Positions 25,286 to 33,540 of a DNA stretch of 64,000 nt are shown here, piece by piece. The position numbers were made by a program, and so were the translations under genes. The stretch lies in the NCBI RefSeq assembly GCF_021109255.1, contig NZ_JAJODG010000001.1; one strand, 5' to 3'. A model generated the notes under the pieces. That model ran no database searches and was not told where the DNA came from. It saw only the letters and a list, made by a program, of their open reading frames with translations. Source of the stretch: Merdimmobilis hominis (lineage in GTDB: Bacteria > Bacillota > Clostridia > Oscillospirales > Ruminococcaceae). Every line of letters begins with the position of its first letter. The first letter of the stretch is position 1.

Positions 25286-25801
25286 CTAAACGCGGACGAT
25301 GTAATCCGCTTTGCGGGGCTTTGCCTCGGGCAGCGGCCCATCGGGGTAACCTAAAATGCAGTGTCCCACGCCGATATAATCTTCGCTGAGGCCCCATTTT
25401 TTCAGCAGGGATTTGCCCTCTGGGGAGGCGAACTCCTCCTTGGCCCGGTGAATCCAGCAGGAGCCCACCCCTATTGCAGCAGCGGCGTTCATCAGGTTGC
25501 CCATCACCAGGCTGCCGTCCTCCACGGCGCAGCCGCCTTGAGAAAGGACTACCACCACAGTGGGGGCGCCGTAGAAGGGGTCGGTGCCCGGCTTGCCTAG
25601 GATGGCGGCGTTCATCTGGCTAAGCTGGCTGCGGGTGGCCTCGTCCTGCACCACTACCATCACGGCGGGCTGCTTGCCCATGGCGCTTGGGGCGTAGGTG
25701 CCGGCCTTCAGGATAGCGGCCAAGTCCTCCTCCCGCAGCTGTTCCGGCCGGAAGGAGCGCACGCTGCGGCGGTTTAACAGGGTTTTCATCGATTCGTTCA
25801 T
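25286..25801 (-). CDS. Nitroreductase-family protein
   Basis: A 171-residue FMN-dependent nitroreductase-like oxidoreductase. Seen: NRRSVRSF near the N-terminus (the phosphate-binding RRSxR motif), a GTYAPSAMGKQP segment, AAAAIGVGSCWIHRA and a final GYPDG. Physiological substrates are unknown for most family members. ATG at 25801 follows AGGAGG by 7 nt. It is transcribed alone. Confidence 0.88.
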   Translation of the reverse strand: MNESMKTLLNRRSVRSFRPEQLREEDLAAILKAGTYAPSAMGKQPAVMVVVQDEATRSQLSQMNAAILGKPGTDPFYGAPTVVVVLSQGGCAVEDGSLVMGNLMNAAAAIGVGSCWIHRAKEEFASPEGKSLLKKWGLSEDYIGVGHCILGYPDGPLPEAKPRKADYIVRV

Positions 25802-25821
25802 GGAAAAACCTCCTTTTTTAT

Positions 25822-25850
25822 TCTATAGCAGTTTCTGTTGCCAGAAACAA
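25822..25850 (-). promoter_or_regulatory. Promoter for nitroreductase gene
   Basis: Minus-strand TTGTTT (25845-25850), 17 nt, TATAGA (25822-25827). Confidence 0.5.
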
Positions 25851-25988
25851 GGTGTTGTTGTAAGTGGAGGGATGCCCCTCTCTTCCTATCGTCTAGTATA
25901 GCACGCTGGGGGCAAAAGGAAAAGAAAAGGGCAAAATCGGGGATGGCATGCAGGAAAACAGGAAGAATCTGCCACCTGTATAGCGGAA

Positions 25989-26015
25989 TGCCCTTTTTTC
26001 GAAAAAAGCAGGGCA
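25989..26015. other. Near-perfect palindrome in the divergent gap before yfhO
   Basis: TGCCC and GGGCA enclose TTTTTTCGAAAAAA with a small asymmetric bulge. The 331-nt gap 25802-26132 otherwise holds only the two promoters. The palindrome could be an operator or a terminator for upstream reading. Confidence 0.4.
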
Positions 26016-26041
26016 AAGGGATGATTGGAAGCCCGGTTTTG

Positions 26042-26050
26042 TGCTACAAT
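26042..26050 (+). promoter_or_regulatory. Extended -10 promoter for yfhO operon
   Basis: TGCTACAAT is an extended -10 (TG-N-TACAAT); no good -35 is visible at standard spacing. Confidence 0.45.
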
Positions 26051-26132
26051 AATCGCAGGGTTGCTTTGAAAGGTCCCATCTGGCGAAGGGATTCACAGAT
26101 CGACAGTATTGAAATATAGGAGGGCATGGATT

Positions 26133-28532
26133 TTGCTGCAAAAGATCAAAGAAAAGGGCCATTATCAGGCGTTTTTCATCACCTTGGCGCTGGCCGCGGT
26201 GGTGTTTTTGCCATTTATCATCTACGACAAGGGGATCTTTTTCTTCTACGGGGACTTTAACGTCCAGCAGATTCCTTTCTATAAGCTGGCCCATGAGGCC
26301 ATCCGATCCGGGGACATCGCCTGGAACTGGTACACCGATTTGGGGGCCAACTTCATCGGCTCCTATAGCTTTTACCTGTTGTTCAGCCCTTTTTTCTGGC
26401 TGACCCTCCCGTTCCCAACCGAGGCGGTACCGTTCCTCATCGGGCCGCTGCTGATGCTCAAAACCGCCTGTGCCGCTTTGACCTCTTACTTCTACATCAA
26501 GCGGTTTGTGAAAGATCAATACTATGCGGTGATCGGCTCGATCCTCTACGCCTTTTCCGGCTTTGCGGTGTACAACATCTTTTTCAACCATTTCCATGAG
26601 GTGATTGTGTTCTTCCCCCTCTTGCTCATCGGGGTGGAGGAGCTGGTAACAAACAACCGCAAAGGGCTGTTTGCCATCACAGTGGCCATCAACTGCCTGG
26701 TCAACTACTGGTTCTTCATCGGTGAAGTGGTGTTTGTGGTGCTCTATGTCTTTATCCGCATGGCGGACCGGGACTGGGGCATGACGGTGAAAAAGTTCAT
26801 CACCCTGGCATTTGAATCGGTGGTTGGGCTGATGATCGCCATGTTCCTGCTGCTGCCATCGGTGCTGGCCATTCTGGGGAACCCCCGCACCGGGACCGAC
26901 AACCTGCTGATGGGCTGGTGGTTCTGGGTGTTTGACAACGAGCAGCGGCTCCCTGCCATTTTGCAGTGCTTCTTCTTCCCGCCGGAGCTGCCCAGCAGCC
27001 CCAACTTCTTCCCCGATCACGGGGCCAAGTGGTCCTCCACTGCGGCGTGGCTGCCCATGGTCTCGATGACCGGCGTCATCGCCTACCTGTGTTCGGTAAA
27101 AAAGAGCTGGATCAAGCGGATTTTGCTCCTTTCCCTGTTTATGGCGGTGATCCCCGGCCTCAACAGCGCCTTTATCCTGTTCAACCATTCCTACTATGCC
27201 CGGTGGTTCTATATGCCGGTGCTGATTATGTGTGTCGCCACGGTGATTGCCCTGGAGAATCGAAAGATCAACTACACCGAGGGCATCAAGTGGACGGTGG
27301 GCATCACTGCTGTCTTTGTGATCGCGGTGGGATTCACCCCCAAAAAGGTGAAAGGGGAGCTGAAATTCGGCCTGATGAAATACCCCGACCGGTTCTGGGT
27401 GTATGTGCTCATCGCAGCGGCGGGCCTCCTGCTCACCTACCTGCTGATCCGGCTGCGGGATAACCCCAAATTCAAAAAGATGCTGCTCATCTCCCTGTCG
27501 GTGATGTGCATCGGCTATCCCATCACCTTCATCGCCATGGGCAAGACCCGGTCGGATTATACAACATGGATTCGGGAAACCGCCCTGGATGGCCGGTATG
27601 CCATCCATCTGCCAGAGGAGCCTTTTGCCCGCAGCGACCTCTATGACAGCATGGACAACCTGGGGATGTATTGGCACCTGCCCAACATCCAAGCGTTCCA
27701 CAGCATTGTCCCCGCCTCCATTATGGAGTTCTACCCCCAGGTCGGGGTAAAGCGGGACGTCTCCTCTAAGCCGGGGATTGAATATTTCCCCTTGCGCTCC
27801 CTTTTGTCGGTGCGGTGGTTCTTTGTGAAGAACGACGAGCCCGACGCCGAGGACATCATGCCCGGGTTTGTATACTACGATTCGGTGCTGGACTATGACA
27901 TTTATGAGAACGAGAACTTCCTGCCCATGGGCTTTGGCTACACCCAGTGCTACGACAACTTCCTGTTGGGGGAGGGGGACAACGAGGTCCGCTCCCACAT
28001 GATGATGCGGGCAGTCCAGCTGGACAACCTGGCCATCGCCCGCAACCAGGATATCCTGGAAATTGTGGGGGAGGTCCCCTATAGCCAGTTCAACTACGAT
28101 GGTTTCACTGAGGCGGTGGAGGACCGGAGGGCCCTTTCCTGCTACGATTTCCAGATTGACAACCGGGGCTTTACCGCCCGCTCCAACCTGGAGGAGGAAA
28201 CCCTGATGTTCTTCAGCGTGCCCTATGACGAGGGGTGGAGCGCTACCGTCAATGGGGAGGAAGTCCTCATCGAGAAGGCCAACATCGGCTTTATGGCGGT
28301 GCGGGTTCCGGCGGGGGAGGCGGAGATCCGGTTTGATTACCACACCCCTGGCCTGAAAAACGGCGCGATCGTCAGCTTGTGCGGGCTGGTGGTACTGGGC
28401 TGCTACCTCTTCATCAACAAAAAAGCAAAGCCCGCCCCAGCGGCTTCCACCCAGCTGCCCTTGGAGGAGTTCCTGGAGGAGAAGGACAAAGGCAGCGAGC
28501 CGGAGGAATCCCCGGACGACAAGGAGGAATAG
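26133..28532 (+). CDS. YfhO-family membrane protein
   Basis: A 799-residue polytopic protein with about a dozen helices in the first 480 residues, a DFNVQQIPFY loop after helix 1 (typical of YfhO), a large extracytoplasmic domain (about 490-755) and a final helix with a charged tail. YfhO proteins are GT-C-like enzymes thought to transfer sugars from a polyprenyl-phosphate donor to wall or membrane glycopolymers. TTG at 26133 is chosen because AGGAGG (26118-26123) is 9 nt upstream; an ATG at 26126 is out of frame. A donor-type GT2 gene follows 5 nt later. Confidence 0.82.
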   Translation: MLQKIKEKGHYQAFFITLALAAVVFLPFIIYDKGIFFFYGDFNVQQIPFYKLAHEAIRSGDIAWNWYTDLGANFIGSYSFYLLFSPFFWLTLPFPTEAVPFLIGPLLMLKTACAALTSYFYIKRFVKDQYYAVIGSILYAFSGFAVYNIFFNHFHEVIVFFPLLLIGVEELVTNNRKGLFAITVAINCLVNYWFFIGEVVFVVLYVFIRMADRDWGMTVKKFITLAFESVVGLMIAMFLLLPSVLAILGNPRTGTDNLLMGWWFWVFDNEQRLPAILQCFFFPPELPSSPNFFPDHGAKWSSTAAWLPMVSMTGVIAYLCSVKKSWIKRILLLSLFMAVIPGLNSAFILFNHSYYARWFYMPVLIMCVATVIALENRKINYTEGIKWTVGITAVFVIAVGFTPKKVKGELKFGLMKYPDRFWVYVLIAAAGLLLTYLLIRLRDNPKFKKMLLISLSVMCIGYPITFIAMGKTRSDYTTWIRETALDGRYAIHLPEEPFARSDLYDSMDNLGMYWHLPNIQAFHSIVPASIMEFYPQVGVKRDVSSKPGIEYFPLRSLLSVRWFFVKNDEPDAEDIMPGFVYYDSVLDYDIYENENFLPMGFGYTQCYDNFLLGEGDNEVRSHMMMRAVQLDNLAIARNQDILEIVGEVPYSQFNYDGFTEAVEDRRALSCYDFQIDNRGFTARSNLEEETLMFFSVPYDEGWSATVNGEEVLIEKANIGFMAVRVPAGEAEIRFDYHTPGLKNGAIVSLCGLVVLGCYLFINKKAKPAPAASTQLPLEEFLEEKDKGSEPEESPDDKEE

Positions 28533-28537
28533 ACCCC

Positions 28538-29497
28538 ATGGATACCTTATATTTGGTGGTGCCCTGCTACAATGAGGAAGAAGTCCTGCCCGAGACATCC
28601 CGCCGGCTGAAGGAAAAGCTGGAGGGGATGGTCTTGGAGGGCTTGGTGGATGAAAAAAGCCGCATCCTATTTGTGGACGACGGCAGCCGGGATAAAACCT
28701 GGGAGATTATCTCCCGCCTCCACCAGGAGGATCCCCGGTTCCTGGGCCTGAAGCTCTCCCGGAACAAGGGGCATCAAAACGCCCTGCTGGCTGGGCTGAT
28801 GACCGCCAAAGAGTTGTGCGACATGGCCATCAGCCTGGATGCCGACCTCCAGGACGATGTGGATGCCATCGACCGGTTTGTACTGGAATACCAAAATGGC
28901 TGCGACATTGTCTACGGGGTGCGCTCCAAGCGGGAGACGGATACCTGGTTCAAACGGACCACCGCCGAGGGCTTTTATAAGGTGATGCAGGCCCTGGGGG
29001 TGGACATTGTGGACAACCACGCCGACTACCGGCTGATGAGCCGCCGGGCGCTGGAAGGACTTGCCCAGTTCCGGGAGGTCAACCTGTTTTTGCGGGGCAT
29101 TGTCCCTTTAATCGGCTATAAATCCGCGGTGGTGACCTACGAGCGCAGCGAGCGGTTTGCCGGGGAATCCAAATACCCTTTAAAAAAGATGCTCTCCTTT
29201 GCCTTTGACGGCATCACCTCTTTCAGCGTCAAGCCCATCTCCTTTATCCTGGGGCTGGGGGTGCTGATGACCGGTATTTCCGGCCTGGCCCTTTTGGTGC
29301 TGCTGGTGCTGTGGCTGCTGGGATGGGGCGTCTCCGGGTTTGGGGTGCTCTGCGGCTCCCTCTGGCTGCTGGGGGGCATCCAGCTGATGGCCCTTGGAAT
29401 GGTGGGCGAATATGTAGGCAAGATTTACAAAGAGGTCAAAGCCCGGCCCAAATACATCATCGAAACCTTTTTAAAGGACCAAGAGGAAAGAGGATAG
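28538..29497 (+). CDS. GT2 polyprenyl-phosphate glycosyltransferase (GtrB-like)
   Basis: A 319-residue GT-A family 2 enzyme: VVPCYNEEEVLPE at the N-terminus, VDDGSRD, SLDADLQDD as the metal-binding motif, and two C-terminal helices (about 232-290), the arrangement of GtrB/DPM1-like enzymes. These attach glucose or another hexose to undecaprenyl phosphate on the cytosolic face. Pairing with yfhO (5-nt gap) suggests it makes the lipid-linked sugar that YfhO uses; this is inferred from context. ATG at 28538 follows AAGGAGGAA inside the yfhO end. Confidence 0.9.
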   Translation: MDTLYLVVPCYNEEEVLPETSRRLKEKLEGMVLEGLVDEKSRILFVDDGSRDKTWEIISRLHQEDPRFLGLKLSRNKGHQNALLAGLMTAKELCDMAISLDADLQDDVDAIDRFVLEYQNGCDIVYGVRSKRETDTWFKRTTAEGFYKVMQALGVDIVDNHADYRLMSRRALEGLAQFREVNLFLRGIVPLIGYKSAVVTYERSERFAGESKYPLKKMLSFAFDGITSFSVKPISFILGLGVLMTGISGLALLVLLVLWLLGWGVSGFGVLCGSLWLLGGIQLMALGMVGEYVGKIYKEVKARPKYIIETFLKDQEERG

Positions 29498-29499
29498 CC

Positions 29500-29832
29500 T
29501 TGAGGCTGATGCATTTTAATGAGATGGAGCAGCATGGCCACGATGTCTATGAATTTGCCTATGGGTATGACGAGTCTTCCCCCCAGCACTGGCGGACCGA
29601 CTCCCTCTATGTGGATGCGGAAAGCCTGTGGGAGTTGGGGCCTTACCTGAACCGGGTTTTTCCCGCCTTTGCTTACTACGGTCCCCAACGGGTGACCGTG
29701 GAGCAGTGGAAAGCCGTCCGGGAAGCCTGTTTGGAGAAGGAGCCCACCCGTCGGGCGTTTTTTGACGGTGTGGAGCAGTGGTTGGTGGAAAGCCCCGAAC
29801 CAAGGTGTGATTTTTGGATTTTGGGCGTGTAG
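29500..29832 (+). CDS. Small conserved-looking protein of unknown function
   Basis: A 110-residue soluble protein rich in aromatic and acidic residues (HDVYEFAYGYDESSPQHW, LNRVFPAFAYYGP). No family recognised. It begins at TTG 29500, three nt after the glycosyltransferase stop, with AGAGGA 5 nt upstream; ATG at 29509 is an alternative. It ends the yfhO operon just before a hairpin. Confidence 0.6.
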   Translation: MRLMHFNEMEQHGHDVYEFAYGYDESSPQHWRTDSLYVDAESLWELGPYLNRVFPAFAYYGPQRVTVEQWKAVREACLEKEPTRRAFFDGVEQWLVESPEPRCDFWILGV

Positions 29833-29842
29833 ACGACAAAAA

Positions 29843-29870
29843 GGGGAGGGGGCCATACGGCCCCCTCCCC
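29843..29870. terminator. Convergent terminator, strongest for the minus strand
   Basis: GGGGAGGGGGCC (29843-29854) pairs with 29859-29870, ATAC loop. Reading leftwards it is followed by TTTTT, so it best serves the lipoprotein gene at 29890. Confidence 0.85.
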
Positions 29871-29889
29871 ATCTGCGTGGCAAGGGTGG

Positions 29890-30801
29890 TTAGAATACCT
29901 CCGGGTCTTCCTCCGGGGTGATAACAAAGCTGTCCGGGTATACTTCGTGTCCCAAGCGGAACAGCTGGAACAGGAGGCTGGGGCTCTGCTGCTCAAAGAG
30001 AAGAGGATCCACCTCGATGAGCTGGGCATTGGGGTAGGCAGTTTTCACCCCGTCTGCTGAGAGGGTGTTGCTGTAGAAGACCACGTCGGGAGTGAGGCCC
30101 TCGGAAATCTTCCAGCCAGAATCGGACCCAGCGGCGTTTTCAAAGCCCAATAGTTCCAGCAGCTCCCCTTCCAGGGTGCCTCCAGTGGCGCCGGTGGAGG
30201 GCAGTTCCCGCAGATAGAGGGCGGTGCGGCCAGTTTCGGTCTCCGACTGGGCCAGAGCGGTTTGGATGTTTTGGATTTTGCGGTCCAGGTACTGGTTGAA
30301 CCGCTCCGACCGGCGGGCGCCCTCTGTCTCCCCCCACAGGGCGAGGAACAGCTGGCGGTAGTTTTCCTTCATCCCCTCGATGGAGGTGGCGGGGGAAAGC
30401 ACCAGCACTTCTGCCCCCATCTGCTGGATCTTTACCAGGTCGTGCTCTGCCAAAGGGGTTTGGGTCAGCACCAAGGCAGGCTTTGCCCCGCGGATGGCGT
30501 CCAGGTCCGGCAACTGGGCAGTGCCGCAGAAGGCAGGGGAATCCTCCCAATCGGCAGTCAGCTCCTGGTCAAAGCTGCTGACCCCGGTCAGCCGGCCCGA
30601 GAGGCCCAAATCCTCCATCGTTCGGGTGAGCATGGGGGAGAGGGAGACGACAAAATCCGGCTGCTGTGCCAGGTTGGCGGTGCCTACGGTAATGGGGTAA
30701 CTGGCCTCCTGGGTCTTGCCGGACTGGCCCAAATTGCAGGCGGTTAAGCCAAGGGCAACCGTTGCGGCCAGAAAAGCGCAGAGAAGTTTTTTCTGTTTCA
30801 T
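29890..30801 (-). CDS. ABC-type metal/cobalamin-binding lipoprotein (TroA/BtuF-like)
   Basis: A 303-residue lipoprotein: signal peptide with lipobox LTAC (Cys22), then a class III periplasmic-binding fold (VVSLSPMLTRTMEDLGL, LTGVSSFDQE, VLTQTPLAEHDL, VLVLSPATSIEGM). This resembles cobalamin, haem or siderophore binders. The ligand is not determinable. No permease or ATPase gene is adjacent and it has its own promoter and terminator, so it either shares a transporter encoded elsewhere or acts as a sensor. ATG at 30801 follows an AAGGGGA ribosome site. Confidence 0.78.
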   Translation of the reverse strand: MKQKKLLCAFLAATVALGLTACNLGQSGKTQEASYPITVGTANLAQQPDFVVSLSPMLTRTMEDLGLSGRLTGVSSFDQELTADWEDSPAFCGTAQLPDLDAIRGAKPALVLTQTPLAEHDLVKIQQMGAEVLVLSPATSIEGMKENYRQLFLALWGETEGARRSERFNQYLDRKIQNIQTALAQSETETGRTALYLRELPSTGATGGTLEGELLELLGFENAAGSDSGWKISEGLTPDVVFYSNTLSADGVKTAYPNAQLIEVDPLLFEQQSPSLLFQLFRLGHEVYPDSFVITPEEDPEVF

Positions 30802-30883
30802 AAAGGTCCCCTTTGTTTCATGGATGGTGGTGGATGGCGGAAGGGAAGCGGGAACCCGCCTTGCGGGGTCAAAATTCCCTCTT

Positions 30884-30912
30884 ATTGTAAACCAGGATAA
30901 GAGGGCTGTCAA
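30884..30912 (-). promoter_or_regulatory. Promoter for binding-lipoprotein gene
   Basis: Minus-strand TTGACA (30907-30912), 17 nt, TACAAT (30884-30889). Confidence 0.75.
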
Positions 30913-31043
30913 TGAAAAGGCCGGTTTTCCACCGCCCGTGGGGATCTGGTGGAAAATCCTCTTTTTATAAAGTGGGGGAAAGGGCGAAAATTTTTGCGGC
31001 TCCCAGTGGGAAAATCGTCCCAAATCCGCCATACTAGATACCG

Positions 31044-31072
31044 ATGACAAACGGACCGTTTCATGCTACAAT
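31044..31072 (+). promoter_or_regulatory. Promoter for the gene at 31210
   Basis: ATGACA (31044-31049), 17 nt, TACAAT (31067-31072) with an extended TG. The 408-nt gap 30802-31209 otherwise shows no gene. Confidence 0.6.
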
Positions 31073-31209
31073 ATGAAATATAGAAATCTGGGGAGAATTT
31101 TCTGCCGGCCCCGTACAGCGCTTGTCCGGCGGCGAAGGCCCCACATGGAAGAGGTGGTTGCTGGCAGGGAACCCCTCTCCACAAATTCAAAGGAAAAGGT
31201 TGTGAAACA

Positions 31210-31773
31210 ATGGCATACCCAATCACTATCGTGGATGGACGCCCTCAGCTGGATTCGTTGCCGGTGGGCAAAATTGTAAATTATCCCCTGGAAAAACGGG
31301 ATTACCGCCCCTTTGCCCAGTTCCGCCTCTGCGTCAATGAGGAGGGGCTCCATCTCTACCTGTGGGCCTTTGAGCTGGAGGTCTCCCCCAAAAGCGTCCA
31401 GCGGGTCTGCCTGAACCTCTGTCCCGGCCAGAGAAAACACCTGGACCTCGCCCTCTTTGGCAATGGCTCTGCCCGCCTTTCCATCTGGGAGGGGGACAGG
31501 GTTCTGGAGGAGCAGCCGGTGGAGGTCCACCCTTTGTGCGGGGAGGACCTGCAAGGGGTGTATTGGGGCGGCCAATACCTGCTCCCCTGGGGGGAGATCC
31601 GGCGTATTTTTGGCCGGGATCAGTTTCAGCAAGGGGACACCGTCCGGGGAAACCTGTATAAAACCTGCGACGATGAGGCATATTTCCACCAGGGCTGTTT
31701 CTTCCCGGTGGATTTCCAGAGCATCGACCCTTATGGGGAAAGGTTCTTTGGGGAGTTTGCGTTTACCCGGTAA
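31210..31773 (+). CDS. CBM9-like beta-sandwich protein, function unknown
   Basis: A 187-residue soluble protein without signal peptide. The pattern LHLYLWAFE early, RGNLYKTCDDEAYFH late, and a closing FFGEFAFTR resembles carbohydrate-binding family 9-like proteins of Clostridia; this is a moderate resemblance from memory. ATG at 31210 has AAAGG about 10 nt upstream. A 43-residue membrane peptide gene follows after 40 nt. Confidence 0.55.
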   Translation: MAYPITIVDGRPQLDSLPVGKIVNYPLEKRDYRPFAQFRLCVNEEGLHLYLWAFELEVSPKSVQRVCLNLCPGQRKHLDLALFGNGSARLSIWEGDRVLEEQPVEVHPLCGEDLQGVYWGGQYLLPWGEIRRIFGRDQFQQGDTVRGNLYKTCDDEAYFHQGCFFPVDFQSIDPYGERFFGEFAFTR

Positions 31774-31813
31774 GAAAAATGGTCAGGACGGCAACTGCAA
31801 GGAGGAATACCCA

Positions 31814-31945
31814 ATGAAAACGCTTATGAAACTCACTTTGACTGCCCTTGGGGCTGTCGCTTTGGCCTGCGGACTCATCAGCTTCGCCTATCAGGAGTCC
31901 AAAGACCGCTATGTGGTATTTGACGAACGGGAAGAGGATCTGTAG
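31814..31945 (+). CDS. 43-residue membrane mini-protein
   Basis: It has a strong ribosome site (AAGGAGGA, 7 nt before ATG 31814). The peptide has a basic start, one hydrophobic helix (about 7-25: LTLTALGAVALACGLISFAY) and an acidic tail ending EREEDL. Unknown function; membrane-anchored or secreted. It is probably co-transcribed with the preceding gene and is followed by a strong terminator. Confidence 0.6.
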   Translation: MKTLMKLTLTALGAVALACGLISFAYQESKDRYVVFDEREEDL

Positions 31946-31960
31946 GACCAAGAAAGCAAG

Positions 31961-31997
31961 AAACCTCCCCAGGGGAATCTCTCCTGGGGAGGTTTTT
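31961..31997. terminator. Bidirectional terminator before aroK
   Basis: AAACCTCCCCAGG (31961-31973) pairs with 31983-31995, then TTTTT; a convergent junction with aroK. Confidence 0.9.
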
Positions 31998-32000
31998 CAT

Positions 32001-32498
32001 TTACAGAAGCGCCCGGATAGAACTCACCACCTGGGGAGGCAGGGGGGAGGCGTCCACCGTCCGGTGGCAGTGGGCTTGATAGAGGGGGTACCGGGAGCGA
32101 AACAGCTCTTCCAGCTGGAGGGGGGTGCTGCGCCGGACAATGGGCCGGTCAGAATCCTTGACCCGGTGGTAACAGGTAGGGAAGTCCGCGTCCAGAAAGA
32201 CCACCAGGGCGTGCTCTTTGGCCGCTTCCCAGTTGTCGGGGAAGGTGAACGCCCCACCGCCGGAGGCCACCACAAACCCTTCCAGGGAAGGGAGGCTGCC
32301 AAGGGCCTCCCGCTCCAATTGGCGGAAGATGTCCTCCCCTAAGGCGTCGAAAATCCGAGGGATAGGCATGCCAGCCCGCCGGGCGATCTCATCGTCCAGG
32401 TCGCAGAAGGGGCGGGAGAGGGCCTCGGCCAGCGCTTTGCCCACAGTGGTTTTGCCGCAGCCCATGAAGCCGCTGAGAACAATGGCTCTTTCTTGCAT
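32001..32498 (-). CDS. aroK: Shikimate kinase
   Basis: A 165-residue P-loop kinase phosphorylating shikimate in aromatic amino-acid synthesis. Seen: GFMGCGKTTVG Walker A (about 9-19), CDLDDEI with the shikimate-binding Asp, FRQLEREAL and the SGGGA motif. The family length is about 170. ATG at 32498 follows AAGGGGG by 8 nt; an in-frame ATG at 32567 would add a non-conserved tail. It is downstream of fabD on the same strand with a 72-nt gap, so probably co-transcribed, which is an unusual partnership. Confidence 0.92.
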   Translation of the reverse strand: MQERAIVLSGFMGCGKTTVGKALAEALSRPFCDLDDEIARRAGMPIPRIFDALGEDIFRQLEREALGSLPSLEGFVVASGGGAFTFPDNWEAAKEHALVVFLDADFPTCYHRVKDSDRPIVRRSTPLQLEELFRSRYPLYQAHCHRTVDASPLPPQVVSSIRALL

Positions 32499-32570
32499 AA
32501 AATGCCCCCTTTCATCCCAATTTGCAGGCCCGGTGGTTAGTATACCACGGGTTTGGGCCGGGGGCAAGGG

Positions 32571-33494
32571 CTATTTCAGGGAAGCCGCCAGTTTCGCGAA
32601 GCTTTTGCCGTCCTCTACATTGAAAACAACGGCCTCCCGGTGGGTGCGGCGGATAAGGGTGGACAGCACCCGGCCAGGGCCCAGTTCCACAAAGGTGGTG
32701 AAGCCATCGGCTAGCATGGCTTCCACCTCTTCGGTGAACCGGACGGGGGAAACCATGTGGCGGCAGAGATATTCAGCGGGGGCATCAAGGGATTCCAACT
32801 TACCACCGGTCAGGTTGGAATAGAAAGGCAGGGCGAGGGGATGAAAATCCAGGGCTTGCAGGGCCTCTTCCAGTTCCTGGGCCGCGGGGGCCATCATCGT
32901 TGTGTGGAAGGCGCTCTGCACCGAGAGGCGGGCCGCTTTGGCCCCTTGGGCGGCCAGGGTGGCGGCGGCTTGGGCGGCGGGCCCTTCCTCACCGGCGATC
33001 ACCGTCTGGCTGGGGGAGTTGAGGTTGACTGGAAGAACAAATCCGGGGGTCTCTTGGCAGACCCTGTCCACCGTTTCCAGATCGCTTCCCAAGATGGCAA
33101 ACATGGCGCCCCGGGCCGATTGGGTAGCCCGGTCCATGGCCTTGGCACGGGCGGAGATAGCCCGCAGGCCGTCCTCCAGGGAGAGGGCCCCACCCACCGT
33201 CAGGGCGGCGTACTCCCCCAGGGAGTGGCCGGCTACCCCTTGGGGCGGAGGGCAGATCTCCTGGACCGCATAGTAGGCAGCCATGGAATGGGTATAAATC
33301 AAGGGCTGGGAATAGATGGTGCGGGAGATATCCTCCTCGCTGCCCTCAAAAGAGAGTTTGGCCACGTCGTAGCCCAGGATATCACCAGCGCACTCATACA
33401 CTTGGCGGCAGGCGGGAAACTGCTCAAAGAGCTCCTTGCCCATGCCAGGGTACTGGGACCCCTGCCCACTGAATAAAAAGGCGGTTTTTGACAT
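32571..33494 (-). CDS. fabD: Malonyl-CoA:ACP transacylase FabD
   Basis: A 307-residue FabD that loads malonyl groups on ACP. Seen: GQGSQYPGMG (10-19), the nucleophile Ser91 in GHSLGEY, an active-site His in SAFHTTMM. It is transcribed divergently from the fabH operon, whereas in most Firmicutes fabD lies between fabK and fabG. A 22-bp near-perfect palindrome (33519-33540) lies in its leader. Confidence 0.95.
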   Translation of the reverse strand: MSKTAFLFSGQGSQYPGMGKELFEQFPACRQVYECAGDILGYDVAKLSFEGSEEDISRTIYSQPLIYTHSMAAYYAVQEICPPPQGVAGHSLGEYAALTVGGALSLEDGLRAISARAKAMDRATQSARGAMFAILGSDLETVDRVCQETPGFVLPVNLNSPSQTVIAGEEGPAAQAAATLAAQGAKAARLSVQSAFHTTMMAPAAQELEEALQALDFHPLALPFYSNLTGGKLESLDAPAEYLCRHMVSPVRFTEEVEAMLADGFTTFVELGPGRVLSTLIRRTHREAVVFNVEDGKSFAKLAASLK

Positions 33495-33518
33495 AAAACG
33501 ATCCTCCTAAGATGATAC

Positions 33519-33540
33519 ACTGACCGTGTACACGGCCAGT
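33519..33540. promoter_or_regulatory. 22-bp palindrome in the fabD leader
   Basis: The core CCGTGTACACGG (33524-33535) is perfect. With outer ACTG/CAGT arms only one pair (A-C) mismatches. It lies 25-46 nt upstream of the fabD start and is a candidate operator or RNA hairpin. Confidence 0.5.

Noticed and set aside
25893..28598. 901-codon antisense ORF covering yfhO
   Set aside because: Very long but low in aromatic residues and rich in His, Gln and Asp, as expected for the reverse of hydrophobic codons; no ribosome site and it crosses a divergent promoter region.
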